A stretch of 64,000 nucleotides of DNA, from positions 6,146-70,145 of the forward strand of contig CAZKFR010000012.1 of the NCBI GenBank assembly GCA_964552015.1, given 5' to 3'. Below, piece by piece: positions 53,456-62,907 of the stretch; the first letter of the stretch is position 1; every line of letters begins with the position of its first letter. This stretch comes from Rhodocaloribacter sp964552015. GTDB lineage: Bacteria > Bacteroidota > Rhodothermia > Rhodothermales > ISCAR-4553. A model generated the notes under the pieces. That model searched no databases. It saw nothing but the letters and a program-made list of their open reading frames with translations, and was not told the DNA's origin. Made by a program: the position numbers and the translations under genes.

Positions 53456-54544
53456 ATGCGCCCCGATGAGGCACAGCAAGCCAGCGGTAAACGGTTTGCC
53501 GCGGACTTGAAGGAAATCCGGGAAAAGCGCGGATGCTCGCTCGAAGCCATCTTCGAGGAGACCCGGGTACCGATGGGTCTGCTCGAACAGTTCGAGCAGA
53601 CGGCCCTGCTCGATCATGAGATGTTCAACCGGGTCTATCTCCGTTCCTTTGTGCGGAGTTATGCCGGGGTCGTCGGCCTGCCCGAAGAGGATGTTCTGGC
53701 CGCGCTGGAGGAGGTGTTCGAGGGAAAGTACACCGGACGCCTGGCCGAGACCTTCCTGGGCCGAAAGCCGGAGGCACCGGATGAGGTGCGCCGGGAAGAG
53801 CCGGGTGCGCCGCCCGGCAACGCCGAGGTGACGGAGACACCTGCCGGCGAGGGGTCGGCCCGGGCCGAAACGCCGAAGGCCCCGCCAGGAGGGGCGAAGA
53901 AGCGGGGGACCTCCCGCAAGGCAGAGCCGGAGGCTTCGGAGAAGGCGGGCGGAGCATCGCCGGCACGCGCGGAGCAGAACCCTGCGAGACGCCGGGCGCC
54001 GGGGAGCATGTCCGCGTCGCCCCCTGCGGCCCGGCCGGCACCGGTCCGTCGGACGCCTTCCTCACGCCGGCAGCGGGAGGACGAGGCGGGGGCGCTGGCG
54101 CTTCGTCTCGTGGCCGGCGCCGCCCTCATCATCATCCTGGGCGCGCTCATCTATTTCTTCCTCGTGCGGGTGGAGACGGAGCCCGAGGGGTCTTCCACCC
54201 CGGCGCCTGTGCCGGCGGACACGGTCGCGGCCGCCGCCGAGGCACCGCCGCCACCCCCCCCGGTCCTGCCCGACACGATGACCGTTTACCTCGTCGCGGC
54301 AGGCGGGCCTCTCGAAGGCATCCGTGTGAAAGTGGATGCCGACGTACGCAGGCCCTACTGGATCGAACCAGGCGATTCGCTCCGTTTCCGGCCGGCACAG
54401 CGCATCGCCATCTGGAACCGGTACCGCACCCCTCGTCTCCGCATCAACCTGGAAGGTTATGCGTACCCCGTCCCGCCCGGCGATACGCTGATCGTCATCG
54501 ACCGAGCGACGGTCCAGGCCTTCCTGAACGACCGAGTCCGATAA
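53456..54544 (+). CDS. RodZ-like helix-turn-helix membrane protein
   Basis: 362 residues. The N-terminal helix-turn-helix (GKRFAADLKEIREKRGCSLE, then IFEETRVPMGLLEQFEQTAL and YLRSFVRSYAGVVGL) has the HTH_25 pattern of RodZ. A proline- and charge-rich linker spans about 100-205, then a single span (LRLVAGAALIIILGALIYFF). The C-terminal domain from about 275 (TVYLVAAGGPLEGIRVKVDA and following) may be the DUF4115-like part. RodZ links MreB to the cell wall synthesis machinery; this is inferred by architecture. The linker is unusually long and low-complexity. Confidence 0.78.
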   Translation: MRPDEAQQASGKRFAADLKEIREKRGCSLEAIFEETRVPMGLLEQFEQTALLDHEMFNRVYLRSFVRSYAGVVGLPEEDVLAALEEVFEGKYTGRLAETFLGRKPEAPDEVRREEPGAPPGNAEVTETPAGEGSARAETPKAPPGGAKKRGTSRKAEPEASEKAGGASPARAEQNPARRRAPGSMSASPPAARPAPVRRTPSSRRQREDEAGALALRLVAGAALIIILGALIYFFLVRVETEPEGSSTPAPVPADTVAAAAEAPPPPPPVLPDTMTVYLVAAGGPLEGIRVKVDADVRRPYWIEPGDSLRFRPAQRIAIWNRYRTPRLRINLEGYAYPVPPGDTLIVIDRATVQAFLNDRVR

Positions 54545-54569
54545 GCAGACCGTTGCTCTCCGCGCGCGT

Positions 54570-56681
54570 ATGAAGCTGATGCAGGCCACCCGGGACGTGC
54601 AGACCCGGATCCGTTCCCTCTTCTTCGACAGCCTCGAGCACGACGAGGCGGCGGCGCTGGCCAAACAACTCCGCGAGGTCCTCGAAGGCCATGCCTATCG
54701 CTACTATGTCCTCGACGACCCGGTCATCACCGACGCGGAATATGATGAACTTTTCCAGGCCCTGGTGCGCCTCGAGACACGGTTTCCGGACCTCAGGACG
54801 CCCGACTCCCCGACGCAGCGGGTAGGGGGGGAGCCGCTCGACCGGTTCGAGAAGGTGCGGCATCCCGTTCCGATGCTTTCGCTTCAGAATGCCTTCGACC
54901 CGGATGAGCTGCGCGCCTGGTACGACCGGTGCCGTCGTGGGCTCGCCGCGGCGCTCGGGGTGGCCGATCCGCCGGCGGTAACCGCCGAACTCAAGATCGA
55001 CGGCCTGGCGCTGGCCATCACGTACGAGCAGGGGCGCCTGGTGCTGGGCGCCACGCGCGGCAACGGCGTCGTCGGCGAGAACGTGACGGAGAACGTACGG
55101 ACGATCCGGGCCATCCCGCTGCGCCTGCCCGCTCGCCCCGACGCGCCGATCCGCGTGCCGGAGCGGCTGGAGGTGCGGGGCGAGGTCTACATCCGCAAGA
55201 GCGACTTCGAGCGGCTCAACGAACGCCTGGCCGCCGCCGGCGAGAAGACTTTCGCCAACCCTCGCAATGCCGCCGCCGGGAGCCTCCGCCAGCTCGATCC
55301 ACGCATCACGGCCTCCCGGCCACTCAGCTTCTTCGCCTATGCCATCGGGCCGGTCGAGGGGGGCGACGTGCCGGCCTCCCAGTATGCCCTGCTGGGCTGG
55401 CTGCGCGAGCTCGGCTTCCCGACCAACCCGCACGCCGCCCGTTTCGAGCACGTCGACGACCTGCTCGACTTCGTCATGCACTGGACCGAGCACCGCGACA
55501 GCCTCGACTACGAGATCGACGGCATCGTCGTCAAGATCGACGATAGGACGTACCAGGAGGCGCTCGGGGCCATCTCCAACGCGCCCCGCTGGGCCATCGC
55601 CTACAAGTTCCCCGCACGCGAGGCCACCACACGCTTGCTCGACATCATCGTAAACGTGGGGCGGACCGGGGTCATCAAGCCCGAGGCCGTGCTCGAGCCC
55701 GTCGAGATCGGCGGGGTGACCGTCTCGCAGGCGACCCTCCACAACGAAGCGTACATCCGCTCGCGCGACATCCGCATCGGAGACCTCGTGATCGTCAAGC
55801 GGGCCGGTGACGTGATCCCGCAGGTGATCGGTCCGGTGGTGTCGGCACGGACGGGCAGCGAGCGCGTCTGGGAGATGCCGGACCGGTGCCCGGCCTGCGG
55901 CAATCCGCTGGAACGGCTCCCGGACGAGGCCGACTATTACTGTGTCGCCTCCGATTGCCCGGCGCAGTTCATCCGCCTCGTCGAGCATTATGCCAGCCGC
56001 GACGCCATGGACATCGAAGGGCTCGGGGCGAAGCTGGCCGTGCAACTCGTCGAGGCCGGGCTGCTGCACACCCTCGCCGACCTGTACACCCTCACGGCGG
56101 ACGACCTGCTCGGGCTCGAAGGGTTCGCCGAAAAGAAGGCGATGAACCTGCTGGCGGCCATCGAAGCGTCCAAGCATCGCCCGCTGGGCCGGCTGCTGTT
56201 TGGCCTGGGCATCCGCCATGTCGGCAAGACGGTGGCGGAACTGCTCGTGGCCCGTTTCGCCTCGATCGACGACCTGGCCGCCGCGACCGTCGACGACCTC
56301 GTGGCGATCGACGGCATCGGGGAGAAGATCGCCCGGAGTGTGGTGGACTGGTTCACGCTCGCGGACAACCGGGCGCTCGTCGAGCGGCTGCAGGCCCTGG
56401 GGGTCAACACGCGGCGCCTGCCCGAGGAGGAGCCGGCGGCTCCGGCATCGTCGGCGGTGGCGGGCAAGACGTTCGTCCTGACCGGCACCCTGCCGGGGCT
56501 GACCCGCAAGGAGGCCGAGGCGTTGATCGTCCGGGCCGGGGGCAAGGTGACGGGCAGTGTCAGCCGTAAGACGGATTACGTCGTGGCCGGAGAAAACCCC
56601 GGCTCGAAGTACGACCGCGCCCGCGAACTGGGCATCCCGATCCTGGATGAAGCCGGCCTCCGTGCGCTGCTGGGTGGCTGA
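54570..56681 (+). CDS. ligA: NAD-dependent DNA ligase LigA
   Basis: A 703-residue ligase sealing nicks in replication and repair. In order: domain Ia (YRYYVLDDPVITDAEYDELF), the adenylation Lys in AELKIDGLALA (about 134-144), the OB fold with NVGRTGVIKPEAVLEPVEIG, a Cys4 zinc finger (CPACGNPLERL, then YCVASDCPAQF), helix-hairpin-helix repeats (GLEGFAEKKAMNLLAAIEAS) and a C-terminal BRCT domain (KTFVLTGTLPGLTRKEAEAL). The length matches the family. The start ATG 54570 lies 26 bases after the RodZ-like gene. Confidence 0.96.
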   Translation: MKLMQATRDVQTRIRSLFFDSLEHDEAAALAKQLREVLEGHAYRYYVLDDPVITDAEYDELFQALVRLETRFPDLRTPDSPTQRVGGEPLDRFEKVRHPVPMLSLQNAFDPDELRAWYDRCRRGLAAALGVADPPAVTAELKIDGLALAITYEQGRLVLGATRGNGVVGENVTENVRTIRAIPLRLPARPDAPIRVPERLEVRGEVYIRKSDFERLNERLAAAGEKTFANPRNAAAGSLRQLDPRITASRPLSFFAYAIGPVEGGDVPASQYALLGWLRELGFPTNPHAARFEHVDDLLDFVMHWTEHRDSLDYEIDGIVVKIDDRTYQEALGAISNAPRWAIAYKFPAREATTRLLDIIVNVGRTGVIKPEAVLEPVEIGGVTVSQATLHNEAYIRSRDIRIGDLVIVKRAGDVIPQVIGPVVSARTGSERVWEMPDRCPACGNPLERLPDEADYYCVASDCPAQFIRLVEHYASRDAMDIEGLGAKLAVQLVEAGLLHTLADLYTLTADDLLGLEGFAEKKAMNLLAAIEASKHRPLGRLLFGLGIRHVGKTVAELLVARFASIDDLAAATVDDLVAIDGIGEKIARSVVDWFTLADNRALVERLQALGVNTRRLPEEEPAAPASSAVAGKTFVLTGTLPGLTRKEAEALIVRAGGKVTGSVSRKTDYVVAGENPGSKYDRARELGIPILDEAGLRALLGG

Positions 56682-56691
56682 CGTCGGAAGC

Positions 56692-57375
56692 TCATCCGTC
56701 GAGGAGCGCGAGGAGGGGGGCCGGGTCGGACAGGTCGTCGAGGAGGAGGTCCGGCTGGAGCGGGGCCAGGTGCTCCCGTCCGAAGCGACCGGTGCACACC
56801 GAGACGACACGGACACCGCTGGCCCGGGCACAGTCGATGTCGCGGTCCGTGTCGCCGATGACGATGACGTCGTCGGGGGCGAAGGGGTGGCCGACGAGGC
56901 GGTGGGCCCGGTCGATGGCGATCGGGGGCAGGCGGCGGCGGTCCGGGTGGTCGCTGCCGAAGGCGCCGAAGGGGAAGAACCGGTCGAGGCCGACGACGCG
57001 AAGTTTGGCGTAGGCGAGCGGCTCCAGGTTACCCGTCACCAGCCCGAGGCACACGTCATGACGGCGGGCGAGCTGCTCGAGCAGCGATCGCACGCCGGGG
57101 TACAGGATGAACCGTTCGGGGTGCAACCGCGCTTCGAGCTGGCTCCGGTAGGCCTCCAGCATGCGCTCGAACATGCCGTTTCGGGTCGCGTCGTACAGGC
57201 CGTGGTGTTCGAGGATCTCGCGCAGGATCTGAGGGTCCGTCTTGCCCGAGAAGGTGATGGCCTCCGTCGAAACCGGCCGCCCGAGGAGGTCGTGCAGCGC
57301 CGCTTCGAGGGCTTCGCGCCCGGCACCCTGGATCGTCAGGAGGGTGCCGTCGATGTCGAAAAGGAGAAGCTTCAT
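56692..57375 (-). CDS. HAD-family phosphatase (Gph-like)
   Basis: 227 residues. All HAD motifs are present: LLLFDIDGTLL (about 3-13), the Thr of LGLVTGNLEPLAYAKL, the Lys region KLRVVGLDRFFPFGAFGS and VIVIGDTDRDIDCARASG. The helical cap is of the phosphoglycolate-phosphatase/beta-phosphoglucomutase kind. The substrate is not assignable. ATG 57375 begins the first strand; the extra 10 codons upstream lack resemblance. It is convergent with ligA, with its stop 10 bases away. Confidence 0.88.
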   Translation of the reverse strand: MKLLLFDIDGTLLTIQGAGREALEAALHDLLGRPVSTEAITFSGKTDPQILREILEHHGLYDATRNGMFERMLEAYRSQLEARLHPERFILYPGVRSLLEQLARRHDVCLGLVTGNLEPLAYAKLRVVGLDRFFPFGAFGSDHPDRRRLPPIAIDRAHRLVGHPFAPDDVIVIGDTDRDIDCARASGVRVVSVCTGRFGREHLAPLQPDLLLDDLSDPAPLLALLDG

Positions 57376-57573
57376 CACAGGTCGGTTTCGTTTTGCCCTA
57401 GCCAACGCCGGGGCAGGGGCCGTGCTCCGGCGGTTCCGTTAAGAGCGTGCGAAGGAGGCGGCCCCGAGGCCGACGTCAGGGCACCTGCCCGGCAGGGCGG
57501 GGTGTCTCAATCTGAGAAGGGTACGCTGCTTGTCGGGATGGGGGGAACCCATGAAAACAGACGGAGCCTTCCC

Positions 57574-58122
57574 ATGACGGGCCTTTCGACGCGAGCCTTC
57601 TTCATCCTGATCCTCATCCTGGGATCGGCTGCCGCCGTACGCGGGCAGAACACCGTCGTCAAACGGGTACCCCTGGCCGCCCTCGCGTCGGCTGAGCCCA
57701 CGACCGTGATGTCGGTGCGGGAAGGAATGGGCCAGACCTTCGTTCGCTGTCCCCTCGTGGTGAACCTGGACGATCTGGCCCTGACGGCCACGTTGATGAC
57801 GCCGATCCCCGAGGGAGTGCATCTGTATGCGGCCGCCGAGAGTGTGCTCGGAGCCTCGGCCGGGTCGATGGAACTGGTGCCGGAGATCCGGCGTCCGCTC
57901 ATCTCCGGGCTGCTTCCCGGAGACGATGAAACCCTGATCACCTTCACGGTGGCGGTGGAGGCCGACGTGGCGGACCTTCCGGATCGTTTTCGGGTTGCGC
58001 TGGCCCTCGTTCATCCGATAACCGGCGTCTGGGCTGAAGAAGAGGTGGACCTGCTCATCGAGCATCCGGCACGGCTCACCGAGCATACGGTGTCTCCGGC
58101 ACCTTCCCCCCGTAGCCGCTGA
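57574..58122 (+). CDS. Exported protein of unknown family
   Basis: 182 residues with a convincing signal peptide (TRAFFILILILGSAAAVRGQ). The mature protein contains TTVMSVREGMGQTFVRCPL, then HLYAAAESVLGASAG and FTVAVEADVADLPDRFRVAL, beta-strand-rich with a single Cys. It may be an immunoglobulin-like or DsbD-N-like domain, but I cannot place it. ATG 57574 starts the signal peptide; an in-frame ATG at 57538 would add 12 residues. It lies about 100 bases ahead of polA on the same strand. Confidence 0.6.
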   Translation: MTGLSTRAFFILILILGSAAAVRGQNTVVKRVPLAALASAEPTTVMSVREGMGQTFVRCPLVVNLDDLALTATLMTPIPEGVHLYAAAESVLGASAGSMELVPEIRRPLISGLLPGDDETLITFTVAVEADVADLPDRFRVALALVHPITGVWAEEEVDLLIEHPARLTEHTVSPAPSPRSR

Positions 58123-58230
58123 TCCCGGCGAACCCCCATTTCTTTCATCGAACGGGTTTCCATCCCGTCGCGAAAGTTCATAGTTTGAAGGACCCCGGCG
58201 AGGCGCGGCGTCGCCTTCCGCACTTCACCC

Positions 58231-61050
58231 ATGGTTCTTCAAGCGATGGCATCCACGAACGACGGCAACGGTAAGGTTCTCTATCTCATCGACGCGATGG
58301 CCCTGGCCTATCGCGCGCATTTCGTGTTCATCAGTCGCCCTCTCATCAACGCGAAGGGACAGAACACGTCGGCGGCCTACGGGTTCACGGCGGCCCTGCT
58401 GCGCCTGATCGAAGAGCAGGACATCGACCACATCGCCGTCGTGTTCGACGTGCTGGGTGAGGGCGGGACGTTCCGGGACGAACTGTATGAGGACTACAAG
58501 GCCCACCGCGACCCGCCGCCGGAGGACCTGGTGGCCAACATTCCGATCATCAAGGAGATCGTCCGAGCGCTCGACATCCCGGTCATCGAGCGGGAAGGCG
58601 TCGAAGCCGACGACGTGATCGGCACGCTGGCACGTCAGGCCGAGGCCGACGGAGCCCGGGTGGTGATCGTCTCACCGGACAAAGACTTCCAGCAACTGCT
58701 TACCGATCGTATCTCCATCTACCGCCCGGCCCGCCAGGGCGAGTCGTTCGATCTCATCACGCGCGCGAGCTTCCGGGAAAAGTATGGCCTGGAGCCGGAG
58801 CAGTTCGTCGACGTGCTGGCCCTCATGGGCGACAAGGCGGACAACGTGCCGGGCGTTCCCGGTATCGGTGAGAAGACCGCCGTGAAACTGATTCAGGAGT
58901 ACGGTTCGCTGGAGAACCTGCTGGCCCATGCCGGCGAGGTGAAGGGCAAGCGGGCGCGGGAAGGGTTGCTCGCTCACGCCGACGAGGCCCGGTTGAGCAA
59001 GGAACTGGTCACCATCAAGACGGACGTGGACGTGGGGATCGACTGGGAAGCGCTCCACCGGCGTACCCCGGATCTGCCGCGCCTGCGGATGCTTTTCCGC
59101 GAGCTCGAGTTCAACACGCTCTGGCGCCGCATCGAGGAGCAGGTGGGCGGGGACGCGCCGGGTACGCAGGGCGACCTCTTCGCGGCGCCGGCGTCCCGCT
59201 CCGGCGACGGGGCTTCGACGCCGGTCGAGGGGCTGCCGTACGAGGAGGCCGACACGTTCGACGTCGAGGCCACCGATTATGGCATCGTCCGCTCCCGTGC
59301 CGCGCTGGAAGCGCTGGCCGCCCGACTGGCCGAACACGACACCTTCGCCTTCGATACGGAGACGACCTCGACCGACGCGATGTATGCCTCGCTCGTGGGG
59401 CTCTCGTTTTCGTGGGCGCCGGGGCAGGGGCGCTACGTCCCCACGCCGTTGCCGGACGGCACCTCGACCGAGGAGGTGCTGGCGATCCTTCGGGAACCGT
59501 TGCGCCACGCACGCAAAACCGGCCAGAACCTGAAGTACGACCTGCTCGTCCTCCGGCGGCACGGGCTCCCGATCGAGGGGCCCCTCTTCGACACGATGAT
59601 CGCGCATTACCTCATCGCACCCGAGGAGCCACACGGCCTGGACGCGCTGGCCCGCCGATACCTCAACTATCGCATGATCCCCATCAGCGACCTCATCGGG
59701 ACGGGTAAGGCGCAGCGTTCCATGCGCGACGTACCGGTGGACGAGGTGGGGCCGTATGCCTGCGAGGACGCGGACATCGCCGGACGGCTGATGCCCATCC
59801 TCCGCGATCAGCTCGAGGCGCACGCGCTGACACGGATCGCCGAGGAGATGGAGTTTCCGCTGGTGCCCGTGCTCGTCGAGATGGAGGCTACCGGGATCCG
59901 GGTCGATCCGGCGGTCCTCGAAGAGATCTCCGCCCAGATCACGGCCGAGCTGGAGGCGCTGGAAGCACAGATCTATGAGGTCGCCGGCGAACCGTTCAAC
60001 ATTGGTTCGACCCAGCAACTGGGCGTGATCCTGTTCGAGAAACTGGGCCTCAAGGTGGTCTCGAAGACCGCCACCGGTCGGGCTTCGACCCGGGAGAGCG
60101 TGCTTCAGGAACTGGCCACGGAACATCCGCTGCCGGGCCTCATCCTGGACTGGCGTGAGCTGGCCAAGCTCAAGAGCACGTACGTGGACAGCCTGGCCGG
60201 CCTCATCCACCCCGAGACGGGCCGCATCCACACCACCTTCAACCAGACCGTCACGGCAACCGGCCGGTTGTCCTCGTCGAACCCCAACCTGCAGAACATC
60301 CCGGTGCGGACCGAACGGGGGCGGGAGATCCGGCGCGCGTTCGTGCCCGAGCCCGGCTGGAAGCTCGTCTCGGCGGACTATGCCCAGATCGAGCTGCGCA
60401 TCCTCGCCTCGCTCAGCGGCGACGAGGCCCTGATCGAGGCCTTCCGGCGAGGGGAGGACATCCACACAGCGACGGCGGCCCGTGTCTTTGGCATTCCCCC
60501 TGAACAGGTCACCCGCGAACAGCGGCGCAAGGCCAAGGAAGTCAACTACGGCATCCCGTACGGCGTCTCCGCCTTCGGGCTGGCTCAGCGGCTCCGCATT
60601 CCCACGCGCGAGGCGCAGGAACTCATCAGCCAGTATCAGAAGTCGTTTCCCGGCGTGACGCGCTACCTGGCCGAGCAGGTCGAGAAGGCGCGGCGGCTGG
60701 GCTACGTGGAGACCATCCTCGGGCGCCGGCGTTACGTGCCCGACATCCACGCGCGCAACCGCAACGTGCGCTCGGCCGCCGAACGCATCGCCGTCAACAT
60801 GCCCATGCAGGGAACGCAGGCCGACATGATCAAGCTCGCCATGGTGCACATTCACCGGCGGCTCCATGCCGAGGGGCTCCGCAGCCGGATGCTCCTACAG
60901 GTGCACGACGAACTGCTCTTCGAGGCCCCGCCGGATGAGGTGGAGCCGCTCTGCGAGCTTGTCCGTGAGGAAATGACCGGCGCGTTGCCCCTCGACGTGC
61001 CCATCGAAGTGGACATCGGCGTCGGCGATAACTGGCTCGATGCCCACTGA
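58231..61050 (+). CDS. polA: DNA polymerase I
   Basis: 939 residues with three domains. The 5' nuclease domain has VLYLIDAMALAYRAHFVF, TFRDELYEDYKAHRDPP and GDKADNVPGVPGIGEKTA. The proofreading exonuclease is intact: FAFDTETTSTD (motif I), TGQNLKYDLL (II) and YACEDADIAG (III). The polymerase domain has TGRLSSSNPNLQNIP, DYAQIELRILASLSGDE, RRKAKEVNYGIPYG and QVHDELLFEAPP. Proofreading is therefore expected. ATG 58231 (MVLQAMAST) or 58246 may be the true start. Confidence 0.97.
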   Translation: MVLQAMASTNDGNGKVLYLIDAMALAYRAHFVFISRPLINAKGQNTSAAYGFTAALLRLIEEQDIDHIAVVFDVLGEGGTFRDELYEDYKAHRDPPPEDLVANIPIIKEIVRALDIPVIEREGVEADDVIGTLARQAEADGARVVIVSPDKDFQQLLTDRISIYRPARQGESFDLITRASFREKYGLEPEQFVDVLALMGDKADNVPGVPGIGEKTAVKLIQEYGSLENLLAHAGEVKGKRAREGLLAHADEARLSKELVTIKTDVDVGIDWEALHRRTPDLPRLRMLFRELEFNTLWRRIEEQVGGDAPGTQGDLFAAPASRSGDGASTPVEGLPYEEADTFDVEATDYGIVRSRAALEALAARLAEHDTFAFDTETTSTDAMYASLVGLSFSWAPGQGRYVPTPLPDGTSTEEVLAILREPLRHARKTGQNLKYDLLVLRRHGLPIEGPLFDTMIAHYLIAPEEPHGLDALARRYLNYRMIPISDLIGTGKAQRSMRDVPVDEVGPYACEDADIAGRLMPILRDQLEAHALTRIAEEMEFPLVPVLVEMEATGIRVDPAVLEEISAQITAELEALEAQIYEVAGEPFNIGSTQQLGVILFEKLGLKVVSKTATGRASTRESVLQELATEHPLPGLILDWRELAKLKSTYVDSLAGLIHPETGRIHTTFNQTVTATGRLSSSNPNLQNIPVRTERGREIRRAFVPEPGWKLVSADYAQIELRILASLSGDEALIEAFRRGEDIHTATAARVFGIPPEQVTREQRRKAKEVNYGIPYGVSAFGLAQRLRIPTREAQELISQYQKSFPGVTRYLAEQVEKARRLGYVETILGRRRYVPDIHARNRNVRSAAERIAVNMPMQGTQADMIKLAMVHIHRRLHAEGLRSRMLLQVHDELLFEAPPDEVEPLCELVREEMTGALPLDVPIEVDIGVGDNWLDAH

Positions 61051-61158
61051 GACGGCAACATTGTCCCGGGCCGGTGGTTCCATGTGCGCGCGCCGGGACA
61101 GGCGGCGTTTTCGAAAGAGCCGGACAACCCCCACCCAAACCCCTCAACGTTACCAGCT

Positions 61159-62154
61159 ATGGACGTCATCATCCCCCCCGAACCCGACGAACAGTACGAA
61201 ACCGAAGCGCGCGTGGCCGTTCTTCGCGAAATCGAGCCGCTCGTCGAAGAGATGATGCAGGAGCACCTGCGGAAGCGTCGCCTCTGGTTCCCGAGTGACT
61301 TTCTCCCGGCGGATGAGCAGATGGAGGAGGACAAGAAGCGCTTGCTGGACCGCCTGCGCGAACGGGCGCGCGGGATCGCCGATGCCGTGCGCGTGGCGGT
61401 CGTGCTGAACCTGCTCACCGAAGAGGGGCTGCCGCACTTCCACCGGCTTCTCTCGACCTACCTGGGGGATGAGAGCGTCTGGCGCAAGTGGAACTTCATG
61501 TGGACGGCCGAGGAGGATCGGCACGGCTGTGTGCTCCGGGATTATGCCCGGGATGCACGGCTGTTCAGATGGCGCGAGGTGGAGATGATGCAGTATGCCT
61601 ACCAGGAAGCCGGCTTCACGCCGGACTGGGACCGGGATCCGTATCGCGTCTTCGTCTACACCACGCTCCAGGAACGGGCCACCCAGTATTCCCATCGTAA
61701 CACGGGCCGGCTCGTCGGCGACGATGAGCCCCTGTTGAAAGGTATCCTCTCCAACGTAGCGGCCGACGAGGCGAAGCACTTCAATTTCTATCGCAAAGTG
61801 TTCAAGGCCATCCTCGACGTCGATCCCAACCGCGCCCTGCAATCGGCGCTGGCCATCATGCCGAGCATCGAGATGCCGGGTGTGTCGATGCCGAACTTCA
61901 AGGAGATGGCCGACATCGTGCGGCGTGTGGGGATCTATGGACCCTGGGATTACAAAGAGATCGTCGAAGAGGCCATCGCGTACTGGCGGATCGAGGCGCT
62001 GACGGGCCTGAGCGAGATCGGGCGGAAGGCCCAGGAAAAGATCATGGAAATCCCCCGGCGTCTGCAACGGGTGGCCGAGTATATCGAGCGCCGTTCCTCG
62101 ATGAAGTCGTTCCGCTTCGACTTCATCTACGGGCGCGAACTGGTCATGGAATGA
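61159..62154 (+). CDS. Acyl-ACP desaturase (di-iron)
   Basis: A 331-residue soluble desaturase (FA_desaturase_2 family) introducing a double bond into acyl-ACP. The di-iron ligands are all visible: Glu in LLTEEGLPHFHRLLST, Glu and His in WTAEEDRHGCVLRDYA, Glu in TLQERATQYSHRNTGR and Glu and His in ADEAKHFNFYRKV. The length and helical pattern fit the plant stearoyl-ACP desaturase-like bacterial branch. ATG 61159 (MDVIIPPEPDEQYE) fits the family; the upstream extension is unlike it. Its stop is one base before the fluC start. Confidence 0.92.
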   Translation: MDVIIPPEPDEQYETEARVAVLREIEPLVEEMMQEHLRKRRLWFPSDFLPADEQMEEDKKRLLDRLRERARGIADAVRVAVVLNLLTEEGLPHFHRLLSTYLGDESVWRKWNFMWTAEEDRHGCVLRDYARDARLFRWREVEMMQYAYQEAGFTPDWDRDPYRVFVYTTLQERATQYSHRNTGRLVGDDEPLLKGILSNVAADEAKHFNFYRKVFKAILDVDPNRALQSALAIMPSIEMPGVSMPNFKEMADIVRRVGIYGPWDYKEIVEEAIAYWRIEALTGLSEIGRKAQEKIMEIPRRLQRVAEYIERRSSMKSFRFDFIYGRELVME

Positions 62155-62155
62155 G

Positions 62156-62548
62156 ATGGGGCGGCCGGTGTTGTTCAGACTCGCCTTGATTGCCGCGGGG
62201 GGGGCCGTGGGCGCCGTGCTCCGCTATACCGTGGCCGGATTCGTGCAGCAGTGGACGGGCTCCGTGTTTCCCTGGGGCACGCTGGCGGTCAACGTGCTGG
62301 GTTCGTTCGTGATCGGCCTGCTGTGGGCGATCTCCGAGGTGGCTCCGCTGGGTCCCCGCTGGACGCCGTTCGTCTTCGTCGGTGTGCTCGGGGCGTTCAC
62401 GACGTTCTCCACGTACGCGCTCGAAAGCCTCAACCTGCTTCGTGATGGGGAGGTGCGTCTGGCGCTGTTCAACGTGGTCCTGAACAACGGGCTCACCCTG
62501 GCTGCCGTGGCCCTGGGTTTCTTCGCGGTACGTCTCCTGCTTCGCTAA
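62156..62548 (+). CDS. fluC: Fluoride exporter FluC (CrcB)
   Basis: A 130-residue four-span membrane protein. The motifs AAGGAVGAVLRYTVAG (G-x-x-G-A-x-x-R-Y), NVLGSFVIGLLW, and GVLGAFTTFSTYALES (T-F-S-T with Phe residues lining the pore) are those of FluC channels, which expel fluoride as an antiparallel dimer. It is followed after 11 bases by a DUF190 gene, an arrangement often seen. I see no fluoride riboswitch upstream; the gene abuts the desaturase gene, so no leader exists. Confidence 0.93.
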   Translation: MGRPVLFRLALIAAGGAVGAVLRYTVAGFVQQWTGSVFPWGTLAVNVLGSFVIGLLWAISEVAPLGPRWTPFVFVGVLGAFTTFSTYALESLNLLRDGEVRLALFNVVLNNGLTLAAVALGFFAVRLLLR

Positions 62549-62559
62549 CCCGCATCACC

Positions 62560-62907
62560 ATGAAACTTCCGGCTGAAGGGGTCCTGCTGCGCATCTTCAT
62601 CGGCGCCTCGGACCTGCACGATGGAGAGGCGCTCTATCACGTCATCGTGCGGAAAGCCCGTGAGATGAACCTGGCCGGGGCCACGGTCCTGCGGGGGATC
62701 GAGGGGTTCGGCGCGGCAAGCCGGATCCACACGGCGAGCATTCTGCGTCTGAGCGAGGACCTGCCCATCGTGATCGAGATCGTGGACCGGGAGGACAAGG
62801 TGCGGGCCCTGCTCCCGTTCCTGGACGAGGTGGTCCGGGAGGGGCTGGTGACGATGGAGCGGGTGCAGGTCATCACCTACCGGCATCGGCAGGAGGAGGA
62901 TGGCTGA
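62560..62907 (+). CDS. DUF190 protein
   Basis: 115 residues, soluble and PII-like in fold by family. The segment LLRIFIGASDLHDGEALYHV, then IVRKAREMNLAGATVLRGI and EGFGAASRIHTASILRLSED followed by LPIVIEIVD, matches DUF190 closely. DUF190 genes are frequently next to crcB, and a role in regulating or supporting the fluoride channel is suspected. The gene ends 8 bases inside the next start. Confidence 0.9.
   Translation: MKLPAEGVLLRIFIGASDLHDGEALYHVIVRKAREMNLAGATVLRGIEGFGAASRIHTASILRLSEDLPIVIEIVDREDKVRALLPFLDEVVREGLVTMERVQVITYRHRQEEDG

Noticed and set aside
62100..62156. A fluoride riboswitch before fluC
   Set aside because: The fluC start lies one base after the desaturase stop, which leaves no untranslated leader, and the conserved riboswitch core is not seen.
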